Positions 1 to 7,468 of a DNA stretch of 24,735 nucleotides are shown here, one piece after another. The notes under the pieces were generated by a model. The model did not search any database. It saw only the letters and a list, made by a program, of their open reading frames with translations, and was not told the DNA's origin. Position 1 is the stretch's first letter, and every line of letters starts with the position of its first letter. Source of the DNA: an uncultured Bacteroidota bacterium. GTDB taxonomy: Bacteria; Bacteroidota; Bacteroidia; Chitinophagales; Chitinophagaceae. The DNA is taken from positions 1 through 24,735 of the forward strand of contig CAMPKR010000004.1 of NCBI GenBank assembly GCA_946887345.1. The letters run 5' to 3'. The translations under genes and the position numbers were made by a program.

Positions 1-1022
1 ATTGCATACTCTGCGATATAAAAATGCCTAAGAAAGACGGACTGGAGGTGTTGCAGGCAGCTAAGGAAGAAAAGCCCGATACGCCCTTCATTGTTATCTC
101 GGGCCATGGTAATATAGAGACAGCTGTGGAGGCGGTGAAGAAAGGTGCGTTTGATTATATATCCAAGCCGCCGGACCTGAACAGGTTGCTGATCACCATC
201 CGTAATGCGATGGATAAGCGCTCTCTGGTGGCAGAAACCAAGCAACTGCGTAAGCGCATAACCCGTGCAGGTGAAATGATAGGTGGAAGCGAGGGGATGG
301 CTAAAATAAAGGAGACCATAGAAAAGGTGGCGCCGACAGATGCCCGAGTGCTAGTAACAGGAGAGAATGGCGTGGGTAAGGAACTGGTAGCCCGCAGGAT
401 ACATGAGCTGAGCAACCGCGCGCATGCCCCGCTGATAGAAGTGAACTGTGCTGCGATACCCTCGGAGCTGATAGAAAGTGAATTGTTCGGACATGAGAAA
501 GGATCGTTTACGTCGGCTATTAAACAGCGTATAGGCAAGTTTGAACAGGCAAGCGGAGGCACACTCTTCCTGGATGAGATAGGCGATATGAGCCATGATG
601 CCCAGGCCAAGATGCTGCGGGCCCTGCAGGAAGGAAAGATAACGCGTGTGGGTGGTGAGAAAGAAATAAAAGTAGATGTGCGTGTGATAGCTGCCACCAA
701 TAAGGACCTGCTGAAGGAGGTAGAGGAAAAGAAGTTCAGGCTTGATCTTTATCACAGGCTGAGTGTCATACTGATACATGTGCCTTCGCTCAACGACAGG
801 CGTGATGATATACCTGCACTGATAGAGCATTTTCTGAAAGATATAGCGGAAGAATATAAGCAGCCGATAAAAGAAATAGAAGATGCTGCTATAAAGGCCT
901 TGCAAGCGTATAACTGGACAGGTAATATACGTGAGCTGCGCAACGTGGTGGAAAGGCTAACGATACTCTCGGATAAAAAGATAAGTAAGAAGGATGTGGA
1001 GAGCTACATCTTTATGAAGTAG
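1..1022 (+). CDS. Sigma-54 interacting response regulator, HTH-less, 5' partial
   Basis: The gene enters from the left edge; reading is in frame from base 3 and the visible part starts within the receiver domain. The phosphoacceptor Asp is visible in CDIKMPKKDG (GAT at 15-17). A sigma-54 AAA+ ATPase domain follows: Walker A GENGVGKE near 360-383, the sigma-54 contact loop as GSFTSA near 501-518 (the usual form is GAFTGA), Walker B GGTLFLDE near 555-578, and the sensor II stretch GNIRELRNVVER. The protein stops about 20 residues later with SYIFMK, so the Fis-type DNA-binding helix-turn-helix normally found at the end is missing. It should remodel RNA polymerase-sigma-54 after phosphorylation by a histidine kinase that is not in view. 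Isoleucine is coded almost only by ATA. Family assignment is firm; target genes are unknown. Confidence 0.93.
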   Translation, partial: CILCDIKMPKKDGLEVLQAAKEEKPDTPFIVISGHGNIETAVEAVKKGAFDYISKPPDLNRLLITIRNAMDKRSLVAETKQLRKRITRAGEMIGGSEGMAKIKETIEKVAPTDARVLVTGENGVGKELVARRIHELSNRAHAPLIEVNCAAIPSELIESELFGHEKGSFTSAIKQRIGKFEQASGGTLFLDEIGDMSHDAQAKMLRALQEGKITRVGGEKEIKVDVRVIAATNKDLLKEVEEKKFRLDLYHRLSVILIHVPSLNDRRDDIPALIEHFLKDIAEEYKQPIKEIEDAAIKALQAYNWTGNIRELRNVVERLTILSDKKISKKDVESYIFMK

Positions 1023-1063
1023 AACCGGGATTTGGGGGGATTAATGGATTAGCCAGGTTATTT

Positions 1064-1093
1064 AAAAATGCCGCTCAATTGAGCGGCATTTTT
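1064..1093. terminator. Bidirectional palindromic terminator
   Basis: A perfect 30-base palindrome with core TGCCGCTCAATTGAGCGGCA is flanked by AAAAA on the left and TTTTT on the right. Transcripts from either side would form a GC-rich hairpin followed by a U run, as expected of an intrinsic terminator. It lies between the convergent regulator and reductase genes, and its right end overlaps the reductase stop codon (1092-1094). Confidence 0.9.
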
Positions 1094-1568
1094 AGTTGAA
1101 ATTTATAAGGGCTACTATTTTTTCGAGGAAGTGCTGATCTGTTTCGTCGTAGGTATTGTAGTCGGCGCTGTCAACGTCGAGTACACCGATCACTTCCCCG
1201 TTCCTGATTATTGGTACTACTATCTCTGATTTTGACAGGCTGCTGCAGGCGATATGGCCGGGGAATTTATCTACATCAGGAACTACCAGGGTTTTAGCCT
1301 CAGCCCAGCTGGAGCCGCAAACGCCTTTTCCTTTCTTTATGCGTGTGCATGCAACCGGTCCCTGGAAGGGGCCGAGTACCAGTTCGTCTTCCTTTACTAA
1401 ATAAAAACCTACCCAAAACCAGCCGAATTGTTCTTTAAGTGCAGCTACTATATTGGCCAGGTTGGCGACCAGATCAGTCTCGTAAGCGATAAGTGCTTCA
1501 ATCTGCGGTATAATGGATGAGTATTGGTTTTCCTTGGTACCTTTCGCTATCTGTAAGTCTTCGGCCAT
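1092..1568 (-). CDS. msrC: Free methionine-(R)-sulfoxide reductase (GAF domain, fRMsr/MsrC)
   Basis: This 158-residue single GAF-domain protein reduces free L-methionine-(R)-sulfoxide in the cytoplasm, with thioredoxin as the usual electron donor. The family signature is clear: GPVACTRIKKGKGVCGSS and GHIACSSLSKSEIVVPI. The three conserved cysteines fall at C74, C84 and C108, with the same 10- and 24-residue spacing as Cys84, Cys94 and Cys118 of the E. coli enzyme. The C-terminal GVLDVDS strand is also typical. Length is normal for the family. The ATG at 1568 faces a divergent membrane-protein gene across a 114-base AT-rich gap (1569-1682). I found no exact TAnnTTTG promoter element in that gap for this gene. 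It is monocistronic and ends inside the palindromic terminator. Confidence 0.92.
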   Translation of the reverse strand: MAEDLQIAKGTKENQYSSIIPQIEALIAYETDLVANLANIVAALKEQFGWFWVGFYLVKEDELVLGPFQGPVACTRIKKGKGVCGSSWAEAKTLVVPDVDKFPGHIACSSLSKSEIVVPIIRNGEVIGVLDVDSADYNTYDETDQHFLEKIVALINFN

Positions 1569-1682
1569 GAAGTAAAGTTAAGTTGTTAATTAATACTAAA
1601 AATATCCGTGGGAGAGGGTTGGGAGGCATGTATAATATCATAGTAATTATTAATTTAGCCATATTACCCAAAATAATAGCGT

Positions 1683-2699
1683 ATGGCATTGAGTGCTGCT
1701 GAGAGAGTAGATGTTTTGAACATAGGGCTGATGCTTGTATCAGCCTGTGTAGCAATGATCATTCCTTTTGAGACCTTCCTTTTTGTATACGCAGTCCTTG
1801 GTCCGCTGCACTACCTGACCGAGATATCGTGGCTGCACGACAAGCAGTATTTTACCAAAGGTAAATATGACAGCGTTGTATTGCTGGGTGTGGCTGCGCT
1901 GCTCACATTATATAATTTCAATAAATACCTGGAGCTGGGTTTTCCCAAAGGCTTTGATGCTTACCTGATGTGGGTGGGATTTTTGAGTGCGATCATTTTC
2001 ATTTTTGTAAAGAACAAATTCTATAAGTGGGCAGGGATAGCGCTATTGGTCATCACCAGCCAGCTGGGGAATCATTTTGTGATTTTCTTTACCCTGTTTC
2101 TCCCTACCCTGATACATGTATACCTGTTTACCATGCTCTTTATGCTCTATGGCGCCTTTAAGAGCAAGAGCCGGGTGGGCCTGCTATCGGTGCTGGTATT
2201 GCTGTTGTGCCCCGTGCTGCTGTATACGGTGTATCCTGACAGGGTGTTCTACCCGGTGTCTGAAATGGGAATGAAGAACTATGAGACCTTTAAATACCTG
2301 AACATACTTTCGCTGATGAACTTTTTTGACCATCCTTTGCCTGAAAAAGAGGCAGGCTGGTATGGCATTATTTTCCATTCAAAAGCAGGCATACTGCTGA
2401 TGCGGTTTATAGCCTTTGCCTATACGTATCATTACCTGAACTGGTTCTCAAAAACCAGCATTATACAATGGCATAAGGTGCCGAAATGGCGTTTTGCCCT
2501 GGTGATACTGGTATGGATAGCCAGTATTGCTTTGTACAGGTATGACTACGTGATAGGCTTCCAATGGCTGTATTTCCTGAGCTTCCTGCATGTGGTGCTT
2601 GAGTTCCCGCTGAATATGGTGAGCATATGGGGCATCTTCGGGCACCTGAAAGGGAAGATGGTGAAACTGAAGCCGGCGATGGCGAGGACGCGATCCTAA
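1683..2699 (+). CDS. Uncharacterised multi-pass membrane protein with conserved-looking histidines
   Basis: I do not recognise this 338-residue protein as a named enzyme. It is very hydrophobic, with about nine or ten likely membrane segments, roughly at residues 12-45 (probably two), 62-82, 91-110, 116-157 (two), 165-185, 235-255, 269-286 and 289-320. Histidines lie in or beside membrane segments: H43 in GPLHYLTEISW, H131 in GNHF, H145 in LIHVYLF, H250 in TYHYLNWFSK, H264 in IQWHKVP and H303 in SFLHVVLEF. This placement recalls integral-membrane di-metal enzymes such as Brp/Blh carotene oxygenases or desaturases, but no diagnostic motif proves it. There is no signal peptide apart from the first membrane segment. 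It is followed 37 bases later by purN, which seems to have its own promoter element. Alternatives are a transporter or a structural membrane protein. Confidence 0.75.
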   Translation: MALSAAERVDVLNIGLMLVSACVAMIIPFETFLFVYAVLGPLHYLTEISWLHDKQYFTKGKYDSVVLLGVAALLTLYNFNKYLELGFPKGFDAYLMWVGFLSAIIFIFVKNKFYKWAGIALLVITSQLGNHFVIFFTLFLPTLIHVYLFTMLFMLYGAFKSKSRVGLLSVLVLLLCPVLLYTVYPDRVFYPVSEMGMKNYETFKYLNILSLMNFFDHPLPEKEAGWYGIIFHSKAGILLMRFIAFAYTYHYLNWFSKTSIIQWHKVPKWRFALVILVWIASIALYRYDYVIGFQWLYFLSFLHVVLEFPLNMVSIWGIFGHLKGKMVKLKPAMARTRS

Positions 2700-2718
2700 A
2701 AAATCGGGACTGCTTTGC

Positions 2719-2726
2719 TATTTTTG
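2719..2726 (+). promoter_or_regulatory. Candidate -7 element for purN
   Basis: TATTTTTG matches the Bacteroidota -7 consensus TAnnTTTG exactly and ends 10 bases before the purN ATG. No TTG is visible at the expected -33 distance, so the call is tentative. If used, it would give an almost leaderless mRNA. Confidence 0.4.
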
Positions 2727-2736
2727 CATCCTGATC

Positions 2737-3312
2737 ATGCATTCACTCATCATATTTGCTTCAGGCAAGGGCTCCAACGCGCAAGCTATTATCGACTACT
2801 TTAAGGAGAACAAAAAGGCGCGCGTGTCGCTTATTGTGAGCAATAAGGCCGATGCAGGAGTGCTTGATATTGCCCGCAGGGAGCATATTCCTTTCCTTGT
2901 AGTAGATAAGACGACCTTTAGGGAGACCTTGCTGATAGAGCAGCTGCTGGAGCATGAACCTTCACTGATAGTACTGGCGGGTTTTCTGTGGAAGATACCT
3001 GATGCATTGATTCATGCCTTTCCTAACAAGATAGTTAACATACATCCTGCTTTGCTGCCTAGCTATGGAGGAAAAGGCATGTACGGACATAATGTGCACA
3101 ATGCTGTGATAGCTGCTGCGGAGAAAGAAAGCGGAATTACGATACACTATGTAAATGAAGTGTATGACAGCGGCAATATTATTGTGCAAGCGAGGTGTCC
3201 CGTGCATGGTAATGACACGGCAGACAGGCTGGCTGCGCGTATCCATCACTTAGAGCATTTTTACTTTCCACGCTCTATAGAATTCCTGCTTGATGAGATG
3301 AGTAAAGCTTAA
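2737..3312 (+). CDS. purN: Phosphoribosylglycinamide formyltransferase (GART)
   Basis: This enzyme transfers the formyl group of 10-formyl-tetrahydrofolate to GAR, the third step of de novo purine synthesis, in the cytoplasm. The N-terminal nucleotide-binding loop reads FASGKGSNAQAI (residues 7-18). The catalytic triad can be read directly: N101 and H103 in VNIHPALLPSYGGKGMYG, and D144 in EVYDSGNII, equivalent to N106, H108 and D144 of the E. coli enzyme. At 191 residues it is slightly shorter than the E. coli protein (212), which is common in Bacteroidota. No other purine genes are nearby. Its TAA stop (3310-3312) interlocks with the stop of the convergent YkgJ-family gene in the tetramer TTAA. 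Confidence 0.95.
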   Translation: MHSLIIFASGKGSNAQAIIDYFKENKKARVSLIVSNKADAGVLDIARREHIPFLVVDKTTFRETLLIEQLLEHEPSLIVLAGFLWKIPDALIHAFPNKIVNIHPALLPSYGGKGMYGHNVHNAVIAAAEKESGITIHYVNEVYDSGNIIVQARCPVHGNDTADRLAARIHHLEHFYFPRSIEFLLDEMSKA

Positions 3313-3815
3313 TCGTAGCCCTGGTATTCTTTTTTGATGGTCTTGTACAGCCTGTCTACCAAAGTAAGTGTGGCGGGGCAATGCACGAGATTGTTTATAA
3401 ATGTATCGTTGTAGTCGTCGAAAGGCTTTTTATTGTGGTGGGGGAATTCTGCACAGTCAACCGGGCGTACTTCGTAAATGGAGCACATGTTGTTTACCAG
3501 GAACTGGCAGGGCTGAGTTACGTTTACCCAGTCGCCTGTATCCTCTTCTTTCACCAGCCATTTCTCTTTAAATGCTTTGGGCGTCATTCCCAGGTGGGCG
3601 GAGATGCGTTTTATGTCTTTGGGAGTGAAAGTAGGCGTCATGGTCTTGCAGCAATTAGCACAGTGGGTGCAATCAATATCGCGCCAAACTGTAGCATCTG
3701 TTACCGCTACGATCTGAGGTAATTCAGGAGGAACTATCTTGTCAAATTTCTTTAAAAAGCCGGTTAATTTTACCTTCTTACGCGATGCCTCTGCCCTGAA
3801 TTTCTTTAAGTCCAT
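3309..3815 (-). CDS. YkgJ/Flagellin-N-methylase-like cysteine cluster protein
   Basis: This 168-residue protein belongs to the CxxCxxCC zinc/iron-chelating family (YkgJ type). The cluster motif lies at C49, C52, C55 and C56 (DCTHCANCCKTMTP). Further cysteines follow at C103 (QPCQFL), C111 (NMCSIYEVRPVDC), C121 and C146, the arrangement usual for these metal-binding domains. The basic N-terminus (MDLKKFRAEASRKKVK) is not a signal peptide, so it is probably cytoplasmic. The biochemical role of the family is poorly defined, so I assign no reaction. It lies 28 bases downstream of a small membrane-protein gene on the same strand and is probably cotranscribed with it. Its stop overlaps the purN stop by four bases. 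Confidence 0.88.
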   Translation of the reverse strand: MDLKKFRAEASRKKVKLTGFLKKFDKIVPPELPQIVAVTDATVWRDIDCTHCANCCKTMTPTFTPKDIKRISAHLGMTPKAFKEKWLVKEEDTGDWVNVTQPCQFLVNNMCSIYEVRPVDCAEFPHHNKKPFDDYNDTFINNLVHCPATLTLVDRLYKTIKKEYQGYD

Positions 3816-3843
3816 AAAGTGTAAATATAATTCAAATCGTCTA

Positions 3844-4242
3844 TCAGTATGGCTTCATCAAATAGAATATAACCAACTCTAAAACCGCGCCCAAGATAAA
3901 TAAAGCAATGGAAGCCCGTATACTTTTTCTAAAGAATAATACAAGGCTGGATACGAGTATAACAGTAGTGCAAACAGCAGAGATAAGATAGGCAATCGTG
4001 ACCTCGCTAATGCCATCCCCGCCGCGGGCAATTGCATGATTGCGAAAGGTGATGAAATAGACCCAGCGCAGGATAGCTCTTACCATGAAGTAAGCCGCAA
4101 ATATGAAGTAAAGGATACGCTGAAATTGTCCCCGCTTTTTAACAGGCTTCTGTTCAGGCATTTCACTAAATACTGAGTATTCTTCCTGTTCCTTCAATGT
4201 TTCGTTTTTTAGGCAGCAGAGGCGATTTTCTAAAAGCCTCAC
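3844..4242 (-). CDS. Small hypothetical membrane protein, about three TM segments
   Basis: The product is not recognised. After a charged N-terminus (MPEQKPVKKRGQFQR) there are three hydrophobic stretches: ILYFIFAAYFMVRAIL, VTIAYLISAVCTTVILVSSLVLFF, and ASIALFILGAVLELVIFYL, with RKSIR between the last two. The frame opens with a GTG at 4242 (132 residues). An ATG at 4161 gives a 105-residue protein starting MPEQKPV that keeps all membrane segments, so the start is uncertain. No clear Shine-Dalgarno sequence supports either. It precedes the YkgJ-family gene by 28 bases on the same strand. An exact promoter element at 4344-4351 points toward it, which would leave a 5' leader of roughly 95-175 bases. 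Confidence 0.65.
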   Translation of the reverse strand: MRLLENRLCCLKNETLKEQEEYSVFSEMPEQKPVKKRGQFQRILYFIFAAYFMVRAILRWVYFITFRNHAIARGGDGISEVTIAYLISAVCTTVILVSSLVLFFRKSIRASIALFILGAVLELVIFYLMKPY

Positions 4243-4343
4243 TGCACATGGTGATTTTTCAAACCTTTAACTAAAAAGCCGGTGCTCTGCTCCGTTTTTC
4301 ATTAAATTAATCGGAAATTTGCGCACACTTTAGCCTCCTGCAT

Positions 4344-4372
4344 CAAAGTTATTTAAATCGGTGGGTATACAA
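4344..4372 (-). promoter_or_regulatory. Candidate promoter for the 4242 gene and the YkgJ-family gene
   Basis: Read on the minus strand, TTG at 4372-4370 is followed after 18 bases by TAACTTTG at 4351-4344, an exact TAnnTTTG. The spacing suits a Bacteroidota housekeeping promoter. The -33 triplet overlaps the AAGGA in front of the divergent DUF5686 start codon. Confidence 0.45.
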
Positions 4373-4378
4373 GGAAAT

Positions 4379-7009
4379 ATGCGTTACAAAGGCCTTGCAT
4401 TTATATTGTTTAATTTGCTATGCCTTTTGGTGAATGTTCCTGCATCCGCACAACTGACTGATACCACAAAATCGACCAGCGATACCGCCAGCCTCCCCAC
4501 AGCAGAGAGCAGTAAGACAAGTCCGGACCCTCTACTAACTCCGCCAGTAAACCTGAAAGCTAAATACCAGGTGCGAGGCACGATAAAGGATAAAAATAAT
4601 GGTGAGCCGGTGGCGTATGCGCTGGTTTTCCTAGCCAACTCTACTATTGGAACGACAGCTGATGAACAAGGCAACTTCCTGCTAGCCTTTGACAAGATGA
4701 CACAGGACTCGCTAAGGGTGACTGCGCTGGGATATAAAACATTTACCCAAAAGCTGAGCAAGGATGTAACCAAGCCTACCCTGATGATCGGCCTGGAGCC
4801 GGTGAACAATACGCTGAACGAAGTAGTAATACAGGCAGGTGAAGATCCTGCCGTTATACTCTTCCGCAATATTGTTCGAAGGAAGCCAGTTAATGATCCT
4901 GAGCGTATAGAAAACTACCGCTGCGAGGCATATAACAAACTGGAGGTGGATGTACTGGACTTTACAAAGAAGACCTTTGAGGCTTTGCCTGTGCCGGGAT
5001 TGAAAAAATTTAGTTTTGTATACAATATAGTAGATAGTTTTTCAGAAGACCGTCCCTTTTTGCCATTCTTCCTTACTGAAAGTCTTTCAGATTTTTATTA
5101 TCGTAAGTCGCCAAAAAGGCAAAGGGAGTTTATAAAGGCGAGTATGGTGCGAGGGGTAGAGAACCAGAGTATAACGAAGTACTTGGGAACGGTTTACCAG
5201 AAGTTCAATCCCTATGATGACTACCTGCCTGTATTACAAAAGAGATTTATAGGGCCGCTGAATAATGCGGGCTTGCTTTATTACCACTACAGGATATTGG
5301 ATACCATTAAAGTAGCGGGGCAAAATGTGATACATATGAGTTACCGCCCGCGCAGACCAGAGGAGCTATGCTTTACTGGTGAGCTTTGGGTAGTAGACAG
5401 CATTTATGCCCTGCACAAGATAGAGATGAGCATACCCAGGAATGTTAACCTCAACTGGGTGAAGCGTGTGAGTGTATCGCAGGAATTTTTACCTGTTTCA
5501 GATTCTGTATGGTTCCTATCAAAGGAGAAGTTCCTGGCAGAATTCCAGACTCCGGTGGATATAAAGCTTCCGGCGACTATAGCCCGCAAGACCACTTCTT
5601 ACAAAAACGTGGTGGTGAATGACAGCCATAATGAAGAAGTGCTGGATGACAAGCGATATAAGCTGGATGTAATAGTTGCAGATTCTGCACGCTACATGAG
5701 TGATGCATACTGGTCTACAGCGAGGCATGAAGAGCTGAACAAAAACGAAAAAGGTATCTACAACATGATAGATACGCTAACGAGCCTGGAATCGTTCAAG
5801 CGATTTAAGGGGTTGGTTCGCTTTTTTACCGGAGGTATGGTTCGCCTGGGCTATATAGAACTGGGCCCTTATTGGAAAACCTATAGCTATAATGGCATAG
5901 AAGGACACCGTTTTTCGTTTGGCCTGGCCAATACCCAGAAGTTATTTAAGAACGCATACCTCACTGCATACGGAGCCTACGGTACGCAAGATAAGAAGTA
6001 CAAATACGGGCTAACTGGCCTTTGGCTTTTCGACAGGTTGCCTAGAACTTATGTATACGCATCCTATACCAGCGACCTGGACTTTACTGACAATTACTAT
6101 GATCAAAACCAGGTACTGGGCGCCAACAACCTTTTCAGTTTTGCTATACGGAAGCCTAACATTCCTGTAAAGCTGGCATTTACGAAGAGAGCGGAGTTTG
6201 AGTTTTACAGGGAGTATTATAGCGGATTCAGTCACAGGCTTTTCCTGTACTACAAGGATTTTCAGCCCTATGCTCCGCTACCTGCGGTGGGTGTATTTAC
6301 TGATGCTTCGGGTGCTCCAAGCCTTAGCGCTGTAAGTGCTGAGGTGGGTGTGAAGCTGCGTTATGCGTACAAGGAAAAGTTTGTAGAAGGGCGTTACTAC
6401 CGCGTGAGCCTGGGTAGTAAGTATCCCATCGCCGATGTCTCCTATAGCCGAGGCATAAAAGATTTCCTGAACAGCAGCTATTCATACGACAAGATAAAGG
6501 CAAGTATTTCAGGTACTGTGAAGACGCCGCCTTTTGGTAAGATATATATCAGTGTCTTCGGGGGTAAATACTTCGGGGTTCTTCCTTATCCGCTGCTGGA
6601 GGTTCACCCGGGGAATGAATACTATTACTACAACCAGTTTGTCTTCAACATGATGAACCGCTACGAATTCATCAGTGACGAGTACGTAGGGTTCAATATA
6701 GAGCACTCGCTGGGCGGCGGCTTATTTACTTACATACCTCTTTTGAAGAAGACCAAGTTCCGCCAGTTCTGGACAGCCAAGGGAATTATAGGATCGCTTA
6801 GCGATGAGAATAAGAAACTGAACCTAGACAAGGGATATACATTCAAGACGCTGGAGAACAACCCGTATATAGAGCTAGGCACGGGTATAGAGAATATCTT
6901 AAAAGTCTTTCGCGTGGATTTTATATGGCGTGTAACGCCTAAGCCTTTACCAACGGAGGCCCGCCAGAGTTATTTCGGTGTTTTTGGCAGTCTGAGACTG
7001 ACTTTCTAA
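4379..7009 (+). CDS. DUF5686 outer-membrane protein with carboxypeptidase-regulatory-like domain
   Basis: The protein is 876 residues from the ATG at 4379. I prefer this start to the GTG at 4361 because it follows AAGGA (4371-4375) and opens directly into a signal peptide (MRYKGLAFILFNLLCLLVNVPASAQ). A Ser/Thr/Pro-rich stretch runs to about residue 60. Next comes a CarboxypepD_reg-like beta-sandwich at about 64-152 (QVRGTIKDKNNGEPVAYALV, then GYKTF and LNEVVI), like the N-terminal domain of SusC/TonB-dependent receptors but with no plug after it. The rest is the DUF5686 region, rich in aromatic strands and ending in Phe (FGSLRLTF), as expected for a beta-barrel inserted by the BAM machinery. 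Function of the family is unknown; it is not a SusC receptor. Its TAA interlocks with the bcp stop in CTAA at 7006-7009. Confidence 0.88.
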   Translation: MRYKGLAFILFNLLCLLVNVPASAQLTDTTKSTSDTASLPTAESSKTSPDPLLTPPVNLKAKYQVRGTIKDKNNGEPVAYALVFLANSTIGTTADEQGNFLLAFDKMTQDSLRVTALGYKTFTQKLSKDVTKPTLMIGLEPVNNTLNEVVIQAGEDPAVILFRNIVRRKPVNDPERIENYRCEAYNKLEVDVLDFTKKTFEALPVPGLKKFSFVYNIVDSFSEDRPFLPFFLTESLSDFYYRKSPKRQREFIKASMVRGVENQSITKYLGTVYQKFNPYDDYLPVLQKRFIGPLNNAGLLYYHYRILDTIKVAGQNVIHMSYRPRRPEELCFTGELWVVDSIYALHKIEMSIPRNVNLNWVKRVSVSQEFLPVSDSVWFLSKEKFLAEFQTPVDIKLPATIARKTTSYKNVVVNDSHNEEVLDDKRYKLDVIVADSARYMSDAYWSTARHEELNKNEKGIYNMIDTLTSLESFKRFKGLVRFFTGGMVRLGYIELGPYWKTYSYNGIEGHRFSFGLANTQKLFKNAYLTAYGAYGTQDKKYKYGLTGLWLFDRLPRTYVYASYTSDLDFTDNYYDQNQVLGANNLFSFAIRKPNIPVKLAFTKRAEFEFYREYYSGFSHRLFLYYKDFQPYAPLPAVGVFTDASGAPSLSAVSAEVGVKLRYAYKEKFVEGRYYRVSLGSKYPIADVSYSRGIKDFLNSSYSYDKIKASISGTVKTPPFGKIYISVFGGKYFGVLPYPLLEVHPGNEYYYYNQFVFNMMNRYEFISDEYVGFNIEHSLGGGLFTYIPLLKKTKFRQFWTAKGIIGSLSDENKKLNLDKGYTFKTLENNPYIELGTGIENILKVFRVDFIWRVTPKPLPTEARQSYFGVFGSLRLTF

Positions 7010-7467
7010 AGTTTCCAGGTATCTACAATCTGCTGAGCATGGTTCTTTGATTCTACTTTGTCTATTATGTGGGCTATTTTCCCGTCTTCATCTATCAGAA
7101 AGGTAGTTCTCAAAGTTCCTATGTAAGTAATTCCGAAAGTGGTTTTCCAATCCCAGACACCGTAGGCAGTCACCATTTTTTTTTCAACATCGGCCAATAA
7201 GGGGAAAGGCAGGGAGTATTTCTTTTCGAAGTTCTTATGCTTCTTCGCAGAATCTACGCTAACGCCCAAGACAGATATACCCTTCTGCTTTAATAACGAG
7301 ATATTATCCCGCAAATTGCAGGCTTCCTTAGTACAGGTAGGAGTATTGTCCTGGGGATAGAAAAACAGGGCAACTTTCTTTCCTTTATAGTCGCTGAGGG
7401 AGACCATATTCCCATCCTGATCGCTTATGGTAAAATCGGGGGCCTTTTTTCCTTTTTTTAGTTTCAT
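7006..7467 (-). CDS. bcp: Thioredoxin-dependent thiol peroxidase (BCP/PrxQ peroxiredoxin)
   Basis: This 153-residue atypical 2-Cys peroxiredoxin reduces hydrogen peroxide and organic hydroperoxides. The active site reads FFYPQDNTPTCTKEACNLRD: peroxidatic C45 with its Pro/Thr partners and resolving C50 five residues later, the same numbers as in E. coli Bcp. The ATG at 7467 is chosen over an upstream in-frame extension because MKLKKGKKAPDF is the usual family N-terminus and the extension would run into the M23 peptidase gene. The peptidase stop and this start are separated by one base (TAACATG), so translation is probably coupled. It is the last gene of the porZ-recO-M23-bcp block. Confidence 0.95.
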   Translation of the reverse strand: MKLKKGKKAPDFTISDQDGNMVSLSDYKGKKVALFFYPQDNTPTCTKEACNLRDNISLLKQKGISVLGVSVDSAKKHKNFEKKYSLPFPLLADVEKKMVTAYGVWDWKTTFGITYIGTLRTTFLIDEDGKIAHIIDKVESKNHAQQIVDTWKL

Positions 7468-7468
7468 G

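Noticed and set aside
1683..2699. Naming the membrane protein a Brp/Blh beta-carotene oxygenase
   Set aside because: Histidine placement is suggestive, but I could not match a family motif, so only a hypothesis is given.
3381..3722. Open plus-strand frame of 113 codons opposite the YkgJ-family gene
   Set aside because: It is the mirror of a gene with clear cysteine motifs; its own translation has no recognisable domain and no promoter or start context.
4379..7009. SusC/TonB-dependent receptor
   Set aside because: The regulatory-like domain is shared with SusC, but no TonB box or plug follows, no SusD gene is adjacent, and the rest fits DUF5686.
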